35,379 bases of DNA from Lachnospiraceae bacterium (GTDB taxonomy: Bacteria > Bacillota > Clostridia > Lachnospirales > Lachnospiraceae). The notes under the pieces were generated by a model, which had not been told where the DNA came from, searched no databases, and saw only the letters and a list, made by a program, of their open reading frames with translations. Of this stretch, positions 1-6,738 are shown piece after piece. Positions within the stretch are counted from its first letter, which is position 1, and each line of letters begins with the position of its first letter. The stretch lies in NCBI GenBank assembly GCA_900767585.1, contig CAAFZP010000003.1, forward strand, positions 1 to 35,379. The letters are read 5' to 3'. Both the position numbers and the translations under genes were made by a program.

Positions 1-109
1 AAAAGCACCGTAAGGGAGCTCTATTAAAGTTACCCTTTTTTACCACCGATAGAAAAAGAAATTTTTTGCTAATTTATGGTTGACTTTTCATAGCTGGTCT
101 CTTATATTC

Positions 110-415
110 CTATTTTTTAATCTTGGCACGCAGCTTGTCCATCCGGTCAACATAGACTAAAATTTCCGCGACGACACCATACAGTTCCGGTGGGATACAC
201 TCACCAATATCCAGATTCAAAAGCGTATTCGTAAGATCGGTATCCTTGTAAAGCGGCACATCACTTTTTTTTGCTGTGTCAATGATACGCTCCGCGATCA
301 CACCTTTTCCGGATGCAACAACCTGAGGTGCTTCGTTTCCCGGCTCGTAGACAAGCGCTACCGCTTTTTTCTTTTCTTCTTTTTTCTTTGCATCCACATT
401 AAAGTTCTGAGCCAC
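110..415 (-). CDS. ylqH: FlhB C-terminal-domain-like protein (YlqH/FhlX type)
   Basis: This 101-residue protein corresponds to the cytoplasmic C-terminal domain of FlhB/EscU, the substrate-specificity switch of flagellar and type III export. No membrane segments are present. The FlhB_C2-like core covers about residues 29-96, with APQVVASGKG, a DVPLYKDTDLTNTL segment and IPPELYGVVAEILVYV. The N-terminus is Lys/Glu rich (KKKEEKKK, residues 10-17). The self-cleaving NPTH motif of full-length FlhB is not seen. The start is a GTG at 415, because the nearby ATG at 419 is in another frame and closes at once; a GGGG/GGAAG Shine-Dalgarno lies upstream. The gene follows a FliK-like gene and rnhB, as ylqG-ylqH does in Bacillus subtilis. 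Homologues are known as free-standing FlhB-like proteins, and their role is poorly defined. Confidence 0.85.
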   Translation of the reverse strand: MAQNFNVDAKKKEEKKKAVALVYEPGNEAPQVVASGKGVIAERIIDTAKKSDVPLYKDTDLTNTLLNLDIGECIPPELYGVVAEILVYVDRMDKLRAKIKK

Positions 416-472
416 TCATTGATTCCCCGCTTCCTCTGATTTATCAAAATATGCTGCTTTGCACGTTTCTCG

Positions 473-2185
473 CTACATCCGCACATCAAACGAATACCGT
501 TTCACGCTTTTTTCTATGTCATCATCGCCAAACATCTCTTTAATCACGGCATTCTTCTCTGTTTCCGGATGCAGTGTCGGCTCCCGCATGATTACTTCGT
601 TTGTTAACGAATATCCATTTTCCGCAACTGCCTGTTCGAGCTGGTTCATATGTGCATCGATCAGCTTCGCGCTCTCCTCATCTTCCACATAAAACTTTAT
701 ATGAACCATCGTGCCCCGCAAAGACACATGCACATCTGTCGGTCCAAGAAATTCCATATCCAGATGAAGCAAAGCACTGACATCTTCTTTTTTTTCCTGT
801 AACCGTTTTTTATTCATATAAACAAACAAATCCGCATTGCCATCTCTTCCTTCCATCCGCACCGGAAGCTGCGCATACGGAAAAAGATTGCTTAAGTTTT
901 GCAAAAACAAGATTCGTTCCTGCATGCCTTTTGCCGATTCCGACAAATGCTGCCCGGACGGATTATCCTGCCCGCCCATCTGCTGCATAAGGCGGTTCAT
1001 CTTTTCATAGATATGTTTATACAGATCCGATAGTTCCTGAGGTTGTTCCATCTTCTCCGGGTTCAATGTGAATTTATCTTTCACAGCCATCTCCAGCAGT
1101 GCTTTCATGTTGTCAGAAGCAAAAAATTCTTTCAACTTTTCCGTATCGGTTACTGCATGATCCACAGCCGCAGATACAAGCGCCTGCAGATGATTTGCAA
1201 GCTGCATCGGCGTATCTGATTGATCAAAAACTGTCTGTATCGTCTGTGCACTCAGATGCATATTCAAAAGCTGGTCTGTGATACCGGAAATTTCTCCTTC
1301 TGCCATACCAAACTTTTCTGCATAAGCAGCAATCTGCTCTGCGGATATCCCCGGCACGGTTCCGGATATTCCTTCCTTCTGTAATCCGGCATACTCTGTC
1401 GCAGGATTCAATATATCCGGTGTCGCTTCCCCACTTTGTCCGTTTGCCCGAAGCAGCAAGTCCATATCCATAACCGGTAAATCCTGTGTGTCCGACAGGA
1501 TAGGAAGCATCTCCTGCATATCTTCCGGATTGGACATGTAAGTTGTCAGTTCCTCCGTCATTCCGGAAAGTGCCTGCATCATCGCATGCTGATTCGTCTG
1601 ATATTGTTCAAACCCGGCAATCGTTTCTTCCGTGACAGGAAGATTCATCTTGTTCATAGATACGATTGTCTGAACATCGACCTCCGGATACCGGTAAGCC
1701 TGTTGCAATATCTTCTGCATACTTGCACGGTCTGCCGGCATATTTTCGGATAAAAGCGCCTCTGCAATCTGATAATTTTTATCCGACGGTGATAACTGAT
1801 TTTTTTCAAGCAGGTCAAAGATTGTCTGGTCTTTCATCGACTGCATATCTGTGGCAAGCGGCTTGATCGTGACTATGTTTCCCGTATTTTCTTTCACAAG
1901 AAATGCAATGGAATCACCCATATTCAGGTTCATCGCTTCCGCCATGCGCGCCTGAAGCATCTGATTTCCTTCCATCTGGATTGTCACCTGTAAACCATTG
2001 ATATCCACAACTTGTCCGGTAAACGTCTGCCCCTCCTGCGCCTGGGACAGGATTGCATTTCCGGAAACCGGTGCATCTTTTCCCGCCTGACTGGCATCGT
2101 TTATGACAGCCTGTCCACGGGTATCTGCACGCGTAATCTCACCTGCATTTTTATAAAATTGAAAATTTCCGCTTTCAATATTCAT
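473..2185 (-). CDS. ylqG: FliK-like (flagellar hook-length control C-terminal domain) protein, YlqG type
   Basis: This 570-residue protein has a long, low-conservation Gln/Met/Asp-rich N-terminal and middle region. The C-terminal part, about residues 450-545, resembles the FliK/Flg_hook domain: a predicted beta-rich stretch with MEFLGPTDVHVSLRGTMVHI followed by a helix with AKLIDAHMNQLEQAVAENGY. There is no signal peptide and no membrane segment. An early segment (about residues 50-115, TFTGQVVDINGLQVTIQMEG) looks like a small beta-barrel. Its ATG overlaps the rnhB stop codon in an ATGA arrangement, so translation is probably coupled. It precedes the FlhB-domain gene, which mirrors the FliK-FlhB partnership of flagellar export. 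Function is not known; the FliK resemblance is inferred from the C-terminal pattern and from synteny with B. subtilis ylqG. Confidence 0.7.
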   Translation of the reverse strand: MNIESGNFQFYKNAGEITRADTRGQAVINDASQAGKDAPVSGNAILSQAQEGQTFTGQVVDINGLQVTIQMEGNQMLQARMAEAMNLNMGDSIAFLVKENTGNIVTIKPLATDMQSMKDQTIFDLLEKNQLSPSDKNYQIAEALLSENMPADRASMQKILQQAYRYPEVDVQTIVSMNKMNLPVTEETIAGFEQYQTNQHAMMQALSGMTEELTTYMSNPEDMQEMLPILSDTQDLPVMDMDLLLRANGQSGEATPDILNPATEYAGLQKEGISGTVPGISAEQIAAYAEKFGMAEGEISGITDQLLNMHLSAQTIQTVFDQSDTPMQLANHLQALVSAAVDHAVTDTEKLKEFFASDNMKALLEMAVKDKFTLNPEKMEQPQELSDLYKHIYEKMNRLMQQMGGQDNPSGQHLSESAKGMQERILFLQNLSNLFPYAQLPVRMEGRDGNADLFVYMNKKRLQEKKEDVSALLHLDMEFLGPTDVHVSLRGTMVHIKFYVEDEESAKLIDAHMNQLEQAVAENGYSLTNEVIMREPTLHPETEKNAVIKEMFGDDDIEKSVKRYSFDVRM

Positions 2186-2949
2186 ACATAGCCCTTTATA
2201 AATGTTCTACGGTGTATCTCACATGGTCCGAACTGATCTAATCCGGCATAGTGTTTTGCACTTCCATATCCCATATTACTCGCAAAGTCATATCCCGGAT
2301 ATACTTTATCATATTCCACCATCATACGGTCTCTTGTCACTTTGGCCACATTACTCGCTGCGGCGATACTTGCTGACAATGTATCTCCTTTTACGATTGG
2401 GACCTGCTTTATATCTACCTGCGGAATCTTAACCGCATCATTTAACAGAAGATCCGGCTTGACTTTGAGATTTGAAATTGCCATACGCATCGCTTCATAG
2501 GTTGCCTGCAATATATTGATTTCATCAATTCTTTTTTCGGATACAACACCGATGCCATAAGCAGCCGCTTTCTCCCGAATGATATCATAGAGGATTTCCC
2601 GTTTCTTTCTTGGAACCTGTTTGGAATCATTCAAATGAAGAATCATCTCGTCCACCGGGAGGATGACTGCACATGCCACAACCGGTCCCGCAAGCGGCCC
2701 TCTGCCAACCTCATCAATCCCACAGATATACTTATAACCCATCGCATGATATTGGTTTTCAAACGCAAGCATCTTCTTTGATCTTTCATATTCAGCCTGG
2801 AGCTGATCAAGTTTTTTCCGCGTCTGTCCGACTATTGTCTGCACACCGCTGCGTCCGTCCGACTCATACAGCTGTATAAATTGCTGCAATTGCAATGCAT
2901 CGTCCGGATCAAGTGCCTGATAGGCGGCTTTTATCTCCTGCATGTTCAT
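2182..2949 (-). CDS. rnhB: ribonuclease HII
   Basis: RNase HII cuts the RNA strand of RNA-DNA hybrids and starts removal of single ribonucleotides from DNA in the cytoplasm. The 255-residue protein has a 70-residue N-terminal extension, usual in Firmicutes, then the catalytic core beginning with GIDEVGRGPLAGP. Asp79, Glu80, Asp108 (in LNDSKQ) and Asp171 (in LLNDAVKIP) fit the four acidic metal ligands. The ATG at 2949 is preceded by GAGGAG at 8 bases. The stop overlaps the next gene's start. It is separated from the upstream signal peptidase gene by a terminator hairpin, so it may have its own promoter, though none was convincing. Confidence 0.97.
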   Translation of the reverse strand: MNMQEIKAAYQALDPDDALQLQQFIQLYESDGRSGVQTIVGQTRKKLDQLQAEYERSKKMLAFENQYHAMGYKYICGIDEVGRGPLAGPVVACAVILPVDEMILHLNDSKQVPRKKREILYDIIREKAAAYGIGVVSEKRIDEINILQATYEAMRMAISNLKVKPDLLLNDAVKIPQVDIKQVPIVKGDTLSASIAAASNVAKVTRDRMMVEYDKVYPGYDFASNMGYGSAKHYAGLDQFGPCEIHRRTFIKGYV

Positions 2950-3040
2950 TGTCTTTTCTCCTCATATAAAACTAAGTCACATTTCTCTGCAAACAAATAC
3001 TGAAAAACTGCTTTCGGATAGAATATCCAAATTGCAAAAT

Positions 3041-3068
3041 AAGGACTGTGCAAAGACACACAGTCCTT
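3041..3068 (-). terminator. rho-independent terminator after signal peptidase gene (copy 1)
   Basis: A perfect 10-bp stem (3041-3050 with 3059-3068) has an 8-base loop. Read on the minus strand it is followed by a T-rich tail (TTATTTTG). It begins a few bases after the stop at 3074, and the plus strand also has a T run, so it could work both ways. Confidence 0.85.
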
Positions 3069-3073
3069 TTTCT

Positions 3074-3856
3074 TTATTTGATCAATCCAAATTTCTTAAA
3101 TGGATAAATTCGTAGCACAACCTTACCGACGATATCCTCGCGGCTGACATTTCCGACATCTGACCACCGGCTGTCAATACTGTTATTCCGGTTATCTCCA
3201 AGCACAAAATATTCATCCGATCCCAGATATACCTCCGAACCGGCACGTCCATTATTTAAGATTGTCTCTTTGCCATAATTTTCTTTCAACAATTTTCCGT
3301 TGATATAAATATTGCCATTCTGGTCAATACGCACAGTTTCACCAGGCAGCCCGATCACACGCTTGACATACGTCGTATTCTCATCGTAATTGAAAATAAT
3401 AATATCAAACCGTTTTGGATCACCAAATGTATAAGATAATTTATCAACCCATAAATTATCCTTATCTTCCAGCGTCGGGTTCATGGAGGAACCATCTACT
3501 TTTGACCGGCATCCAACAAAATTCAATATGAAATAACAGATCAAAACAACAATTCCGATATAAATAATCAGACTCAAAAGCTCTTTTACGATATTTACTT
3601 CCTCTGGCTTTTTATCTTTTTTCTTTTTGCGTTTCTTTTTCAGAATCGGATTTCCATCCTCGTCATAGGATACAATCTCTTTGGCTTCTTCTTCGGCTTT
3701 TTTTGTAATATCTTCCGCCTCTTTCGCCTCTTTATCCTGATTGGCTGCATCCGCTTCCTTTTTTTCTGCTTTCTCTGTTATATCTGCTTCCTTCTTTTCT
3801 GCCTGCACAGTCTTCACTTCTGTGTCTGCCATTTCATCCTTCTTTTTCTTTTTCAT
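3074..3856 (-). CDS. lepB: signal peptidase I with long charged cytoplasmic N-terminus (copy 1)
   Basis: Type I signal peptidase cleaves signal peptides from exported proteins at the outer face of the membrane. The 260-residue protein has an unusually long, Lys/Glu/Ala-rich, probably coiled or disordered N-terminus (residues 1-90), then one membrane segment at about 94-114. The catalytic part follows, with Ser124 in GSSMNPTL and the general-base Lys165 in YVKRVIGLPGE. The conserved GDNRNNSIDSR box is near the C-terminus. The ATG at 3856 has a GGGAG site upstream. It lies 11 bases after rbgA and probably shares a transcript with rbgA, the second signal peptidase and rplS. The charged N-terminus is the odd part; the catalytic domain looks complete. 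Confidence 0.95.
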   Translation of the reverse strand: MKKKKKDEMADTEVKTVQAEKKEADITEKAEKKEADAANQDKEAKEAEDITKKAEEEAKEIVSYDEDGNPILKKKRKKKKDKKPEEVNIVKELLSLIIYIGIVVLICYFILNFVGCRSKVDGSSMNPTLEDKDNLWVDKLSYTFGDPKRFDIIIFNYDENTTYVKRVIGLPGETVRIDQNGNIYINGKLLKENYGKETILNNGRAGSEVYLGSDEYFVLGDNRNNSIDSRWSDVGNVSREDIVGKVVLRIYPFKKFGLIK

Positions 3857-3867
3857 TTCTATACTCC

Positions 3868-4722
3868 CTACTCCGTGATCTCTTCCAGCGTGATACGCCC
3901 CAGTCTTCCGGCGCGAAAATCATCGAATACAATAGAAGCTGCTTTATCAAGATCCGGCTCATTTCCTTTTAACAAACAAGCTCTTGCAATCGCAATCTGC
4001 TTTAATATCTCAAAGTTTTCAGAATTTTTGAAATCTATATCTATATTATACCTGTCTGCAAGTGCATTACAATAATTAAATTTTAAAAATTCTATGAATT
4101 TTAACGCAAGCTCACTTTTGGTCAGTATTTCATCATTGATAGAACCAATATACGCCAGACGGAGTCCGACCTCCTGGTCTTCGAATTTTGGCCATAAAAT
4201 ACCCGGTGTATCAAGTAGTTCCACATCTTTACCAATCCGAATCCACTGTTTTCCTTTCGTGACACCCGGTTTATTTCCAACTTTCGTACAGGATTTTTTT
4301 GCATAGGAATTGATAAACGTTGACTTTCCGACATTTGGAATACCGACGATCATCGCCCGAATCGGGCGATTAATGATACCTCGTTTCCTGTCACGCTCGA
4401 TTTTTTCCCTGCATGCTTCCCGGATTGTGTCCGAGACAGGTTTCATACCCGAATTTTTCCGTGAATCCATACTCAGCACGAAAAACCCTTTCGACTTAAA
4501 ATAAGTTTCCCATTTCGCTGTTTTCTTCGCATCTGCCATATCTGCTTTGTTCAGAATTACCATACGGGATTTATTGACTGCAAGCGTATCAATATCCGGA
4601 TTTTTACTTGAGAGTGGCGCTCTCGCATCCAGCAGTTCAATCACAATATCAATTAATTTAATATTTTCCTGCATCATACGTTTCGCTTTTGTCATATGAC
4701 CCGGATACCATTGAATATTCAT
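3868..4722 (-). CDS. rbgA: ribosome biogenesis GTPase RbgA (YlqF)
   Basis: RbgA is a GTPase needed late in assembly of the 50S ribosomal subunit. The protein (284 residues) shows the circularly permuted G-domain order typical of the family: G4 NKAD at 58-61, then G1 GIPNVGKST at 127-135, then G3 DTPG at 171-174. The N-terminal WYPGHM motif contains His9, which fits the histidine used in hydrolysis by RbgA. The C-terminal 100 residues form the family's RNA-binding ANTAR-like region by length. It sits between two signal peptidase genes and downstream of rplS (L19), as ylqF follows rplS in B. subtilis, which suits co-expression with a 50S protein. Confidence 0.97.
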   Translation of the reverse strand: MNIQWYPGHMTKAKRMMQENIKLIDIVIELLDARAPLSSKNPDIDTLAVNKSRMVILNKADMADAKKTAKWETYFKSKGFFVLSMDSRKNSGMKPVSDTIREACREKIERDRKRGIINRPIRAMIVGIPNVGKSTFINSYAKKSCTKVGNKPGVTKGKQWIRIGKDVELLDTPGILWPKFEDQEVGLRLAYIGSINDEILTKSELALKFIEFLKFNYCNALADRYNIDIDFKNSENFEILKQIAIARACLLKGNEPDLDKAASIVFDDFRAGRLGRITLEEITE

Positions 4723-4725
4723 CGT

Positions 4726-5334
4726 TTATTTTACCTTTCCTTTATCACTGCGCGGAAGAACAATCGATACAACTTTCCCTGTAATTTCTGTTTTGGATAT
4801 ATTTCCGACGTTCGTATACCGGCTGTCCTCGCTGTTGTTAACATTGTCCCCCATTACAAAATATTCATCTTCCCCAAGTGTGATTTCATCCTCTGCGACA
4901 CCGCTGATCTGGATTGCCATCTCGAACGGCACATCACTGCGCCGCTCCCCATTGATATAGATATCGCCATTTGAGATCCGCACTTTTTCTTCCGGCAGTC
5001 CGATCACACGTTTGATATCATAATATTGGTTTTCATCTCCAACCTTGGAAAATGCAATCACATCATACCGTTTGATATCCGAAAACCGGTAAACAATCTT
5101 ATTGACAAAAACAACCTGGGAATCCTCCAGCGTCGGATTCATGGACGGTCCGACAACTGTCACGGTCTGAAATCCAAATGTTATCACTGCATAGCCAAAA
5201 ATAATTGCAATAAAAACAAGCAGAATCCATTTTCCAAAGCTCCTAAAAAAACGTTTGATCTTGGAATTCCGTTTTGACACATATCTCGATAAATTATGTT
5301 TATCATAATAACTTTTTGATGCTCTATGTCCCAT
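4726..5334 (-). CDS. lepB: signal peptidase I (copy 2)
   Basis: This is a second type I signal peptidase, 202 residues from the chosen start. One membrane segment lies at about 36-56. The catalytic Ser64 is in GPSMNPTL and Lys108 is in YDIKRVIGLPEEKV. The GDNVNNSEDSR box is near the C-terminus. Two in-frame ATGs occur. The one at 5340 touches the GGAGG site directly, while the one at 5334 is 6 bases away, so 5334 is preferred. It ends 3 bases before the rbgA start. It lies after rplS beyond a strong hairpin, so its expression may depend on readthrough. It shares the catalytic layout of copy 1 but lacks the long charged N-terminus. Confidence 0.95.
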   Translation of the reverse strand: MGHRASKSYYDKHNLSRYVSKRNSKIKRFFRSFGKWILLVFIAIIFGYAVITFGFQTVTVVGPSMNPTLEDSQVVFVNKIVYRFSDIKRYDVIAFSKVGDENQYYDIKRVIGLPEEKVRISNGDIYINGERRSDVPFEMAIQISGVAEDEITLGEDEYFVMGDNVNNSEDSRYTNVGNISKTEITGKVVSIVLPRSDKGKVK

Positions 5335-5371
5335 CTGCATCCTCCGGACAAATTCGTCATAATTGAAAACA

Positions 5372-5397
5372 CCCCCAGATTAAGATGAATCTGGGGG
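5372..5397 (-). terminator. hairpin terminator/attenuator between rplS and lepB
   Basis: A perfect 10-bp GC-containing stem (5372-5381 with 5388-5397) has a 6-base loop. On the minus strand it is followed by GTTTTCAATT, a moderate T-rich tail. It lies 26 bases after the rplS stop and before the second signal peptidase gene, so it would lower, not fully stop, transcription into the downstream genes unless they have their own promoter. Confidence 0.75.
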
Positions 5398-5422
5398 CAA
5401 GCATTCATTGTCGTCGCAAGTA

Positions 5423-5782
5423 TTACTTTACAAGTTCCTTAACCTTAGCCTTCTTACCAACACGATCACGTAAGTAATTCAGCTTTGCACGTCTTACTTT
5501 ACCTTTACGGATAACCTCGATCTTCTCGATCGTTGGGCTGTGCAATGGCCATGTCTTCTCTACGCCAACACCATTTGAATTTTTACGAACTGTGAATGTC
5601 TCACGGTTGCTTCCGCCCTGTCTCTTAAGTACAGTTCCTTCAAATGCCTGGACTCTTTCTCTGTTACCCTCTTTAATCTTAGCGTATACCTTTACAGTAT
5701 CACCAACGTTAAAGTCTGCAACATCCTGCTTCAACTGTGCTGTCTCAATGTTCTTAATGATTTCGTTTGCACTTAATGCCAT
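5423..5782 (-). CDS. rplS: 50S ribosomal protein L19
   Basis: L19 sits at the interface between the 30S and 50S subunits. The 119-residue length is typical. Recognisable segments are FNVGDTVKVYAKIKEGNRER, FEGTVLKRQGG and the C-terminal RRAKLNYLRDRVGKKAKVKE. The ATG at 5782 is preceded by AGGAGG at 8 bases. A promoter and a leader of about 70 bases lie upstream, and a terminator hairpin follows. Downstream genes (signal peptidase, rbgA) match the Firmicute rplS neighbourhood. Confidence 0.99.
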   Translation of the reverse strand: MALSANEIIKNIETAQLKQDVADFNVGDTVKVYAKIKEGNRERVQAFEGTVLKRQGGSNRETFTVRKNSNGVGVEKTWPLHSPTIEKIEVIRKGKVRRAKLNYLRDRVGKKAKVKELVK

Positions 5783-5854
5783 TTGTGTGACCTCCTACAT
5801 AATTTAGACGTTCTTAATGCACTTCGCACCAGAGGACCATCCCTTTTTCACAAC
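5783..5854 (-). ncRNA. possible rplS leader (L19 autoregulatory leader candidate)
   Basis: The untranslated leader between the predicted transcription start (about 5854) and the rplS ATG is roughly 70 bases. It can form a small stem near its 3' end (TTAAGA / TCTAA around an ACG loop) just before the AGGAGG site. Low-GC Gram-positive rplS genes often carry an L19 leader element that L19 is thought to regulate. The assignment here rests on position plus this weak stem and needs a covariance-model match. Confidence 0.3.
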
Positions 5855-5860
5855 TATCTA

Positions 5861-5889
5861 AATATAGCATACAGGAATCGTTCCTGCAA
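5861..5889 (-). promoter_or_regulatory. sigma-A-type promoter for rplS
   Basis: On the minus strand, a -35 element TTGCAG (5889-5884) and a -10 element TATATT (5866-5861) are separated by 17 bases. A TG one base upstream makes an extended -10. The position gives a leader of about 70 bases. Confidence 0.5.
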
Positions 5890-5956
5890 GCTTTATTTTA
5901 ATATTTATCGATTTTTTATCGTTTTTTACTGTTTTTCCAATAAAACAAAGTCTCCC

Positions 5957-6736
5957 CTACACTTTTTTATAAAAAAAAGTACGAATGGACTGAAAGCCAA
6001 GTTCCTTTGCATGCAAGATTTGTTCTGTACTTCCGATAAACAGGATTCCTTCAGGTTCAAGTGCCTGGTGAAATCCTTTATATACCTGATCCTTTGCTTC
6101 ATCCGTAAAGTAAATCACAACATTGCGGCAGACAACCATATGGATATGCTTAAAATAAGGATCTTTTAACAAATTATGCTTTTTAAATTCTACACATCGT
6201 TTGATTTCACTGTTAATCGCATAATGATTGTCATCCACTTTCTTAAAATGTTTATCTAAAAATCGACGCGGCAGATCCGACAGACTTTTCGCCGGATAGA
6301 TACCTTCTTTTGCAAAAGCAAGGACATCTTCATCCAGATCGGTTGCGATAATATGGATTTTAGATAAAGGAACATATTCCGATAAGATCATTGCAATCGT
6401 ATACGGCTCATCCCCTGTCGAACAGGCAGCACTCCAGATTGTAAATGTATCGCCATATTCTTTTTTTAAATATGGGATCATCTCGTGTTCAAAATTTTCC
6501 CACTGTTGCGGATTCCGATAAAACTGTGACACATTAATTGTCAGATAACTAACAAAGGTACGAAGTAGACCTTCGTCCTGCTTCATACCTTTGTAAAAAT
6601 CTTCAAATCCATCAAATCCTTTCCGGACTATCAGCGACTCTATTCTTCTTTTCATCTGACGTTCTTTATAAAGGTCTAAGTCAATATCGGTCAGTTTATA
6701 GACATCCCGCTTAAACTCTTCATATTGATATGTCAT
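5957..6736 (-). CDS. cheR: CheR-type chemoreceptor protein-glutamate methyltransferase
   Basis: CheR transfers methyl groups from S-adenosylmethionine to glutamates of chemoreceptors during adaptation. The 259-residue protein has the N-terminal helical CheR domain (about 1-70) and the Rossmann methyltransferase domain. Visible motifs are NVSQFYRN (68-75), the SAM-binding STGDEPYT (106-113), ATDLD (131-135) and CRNVVIYF. Length is usual. The start lies 2 bases after the stop of the ispH-S1 gene, and its GAGGAG site is within that gene's last codons, so translation is coupled. No other chemotaxis genes occur in the window, so this is an orphan copy. The methylated target is not identifiable here. 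Confidence 0.93.
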   Translation of the reverse strand: MTYQYEEFKRDVYKLTDIDLDLYKERQMKRRIESLIVRKGFDGFEDFYKGMKQDEGLLRTFVSYLTINVSQFYRNPQQWENFEHEMIPYLKKEYGDTFTIWSAACSTGDEPYTIAMILSEYVPLSKIHIIATDLDEDVLAFAKEGIYPAKSLSDLPRRFLDKHFKKVDDNHYAINSEIKRCVEFKKHNLLKDPYFKHIHMVVCRNVVIYFTDEAKDQVYKGFHQALEPEGILFIGSTEQILHAKELGFQSIRTFFYKKV

Positions 6737-6738
6737 GC

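Noticed and set aside
1..60. Possible terminator (AAGGG...CCCTTTTTTA) at the left edge
   Set aside because: The stem is only 5 bp with a 16-base loop, and the adjoining gene on the other side is outside the window, so it cannot be supported.
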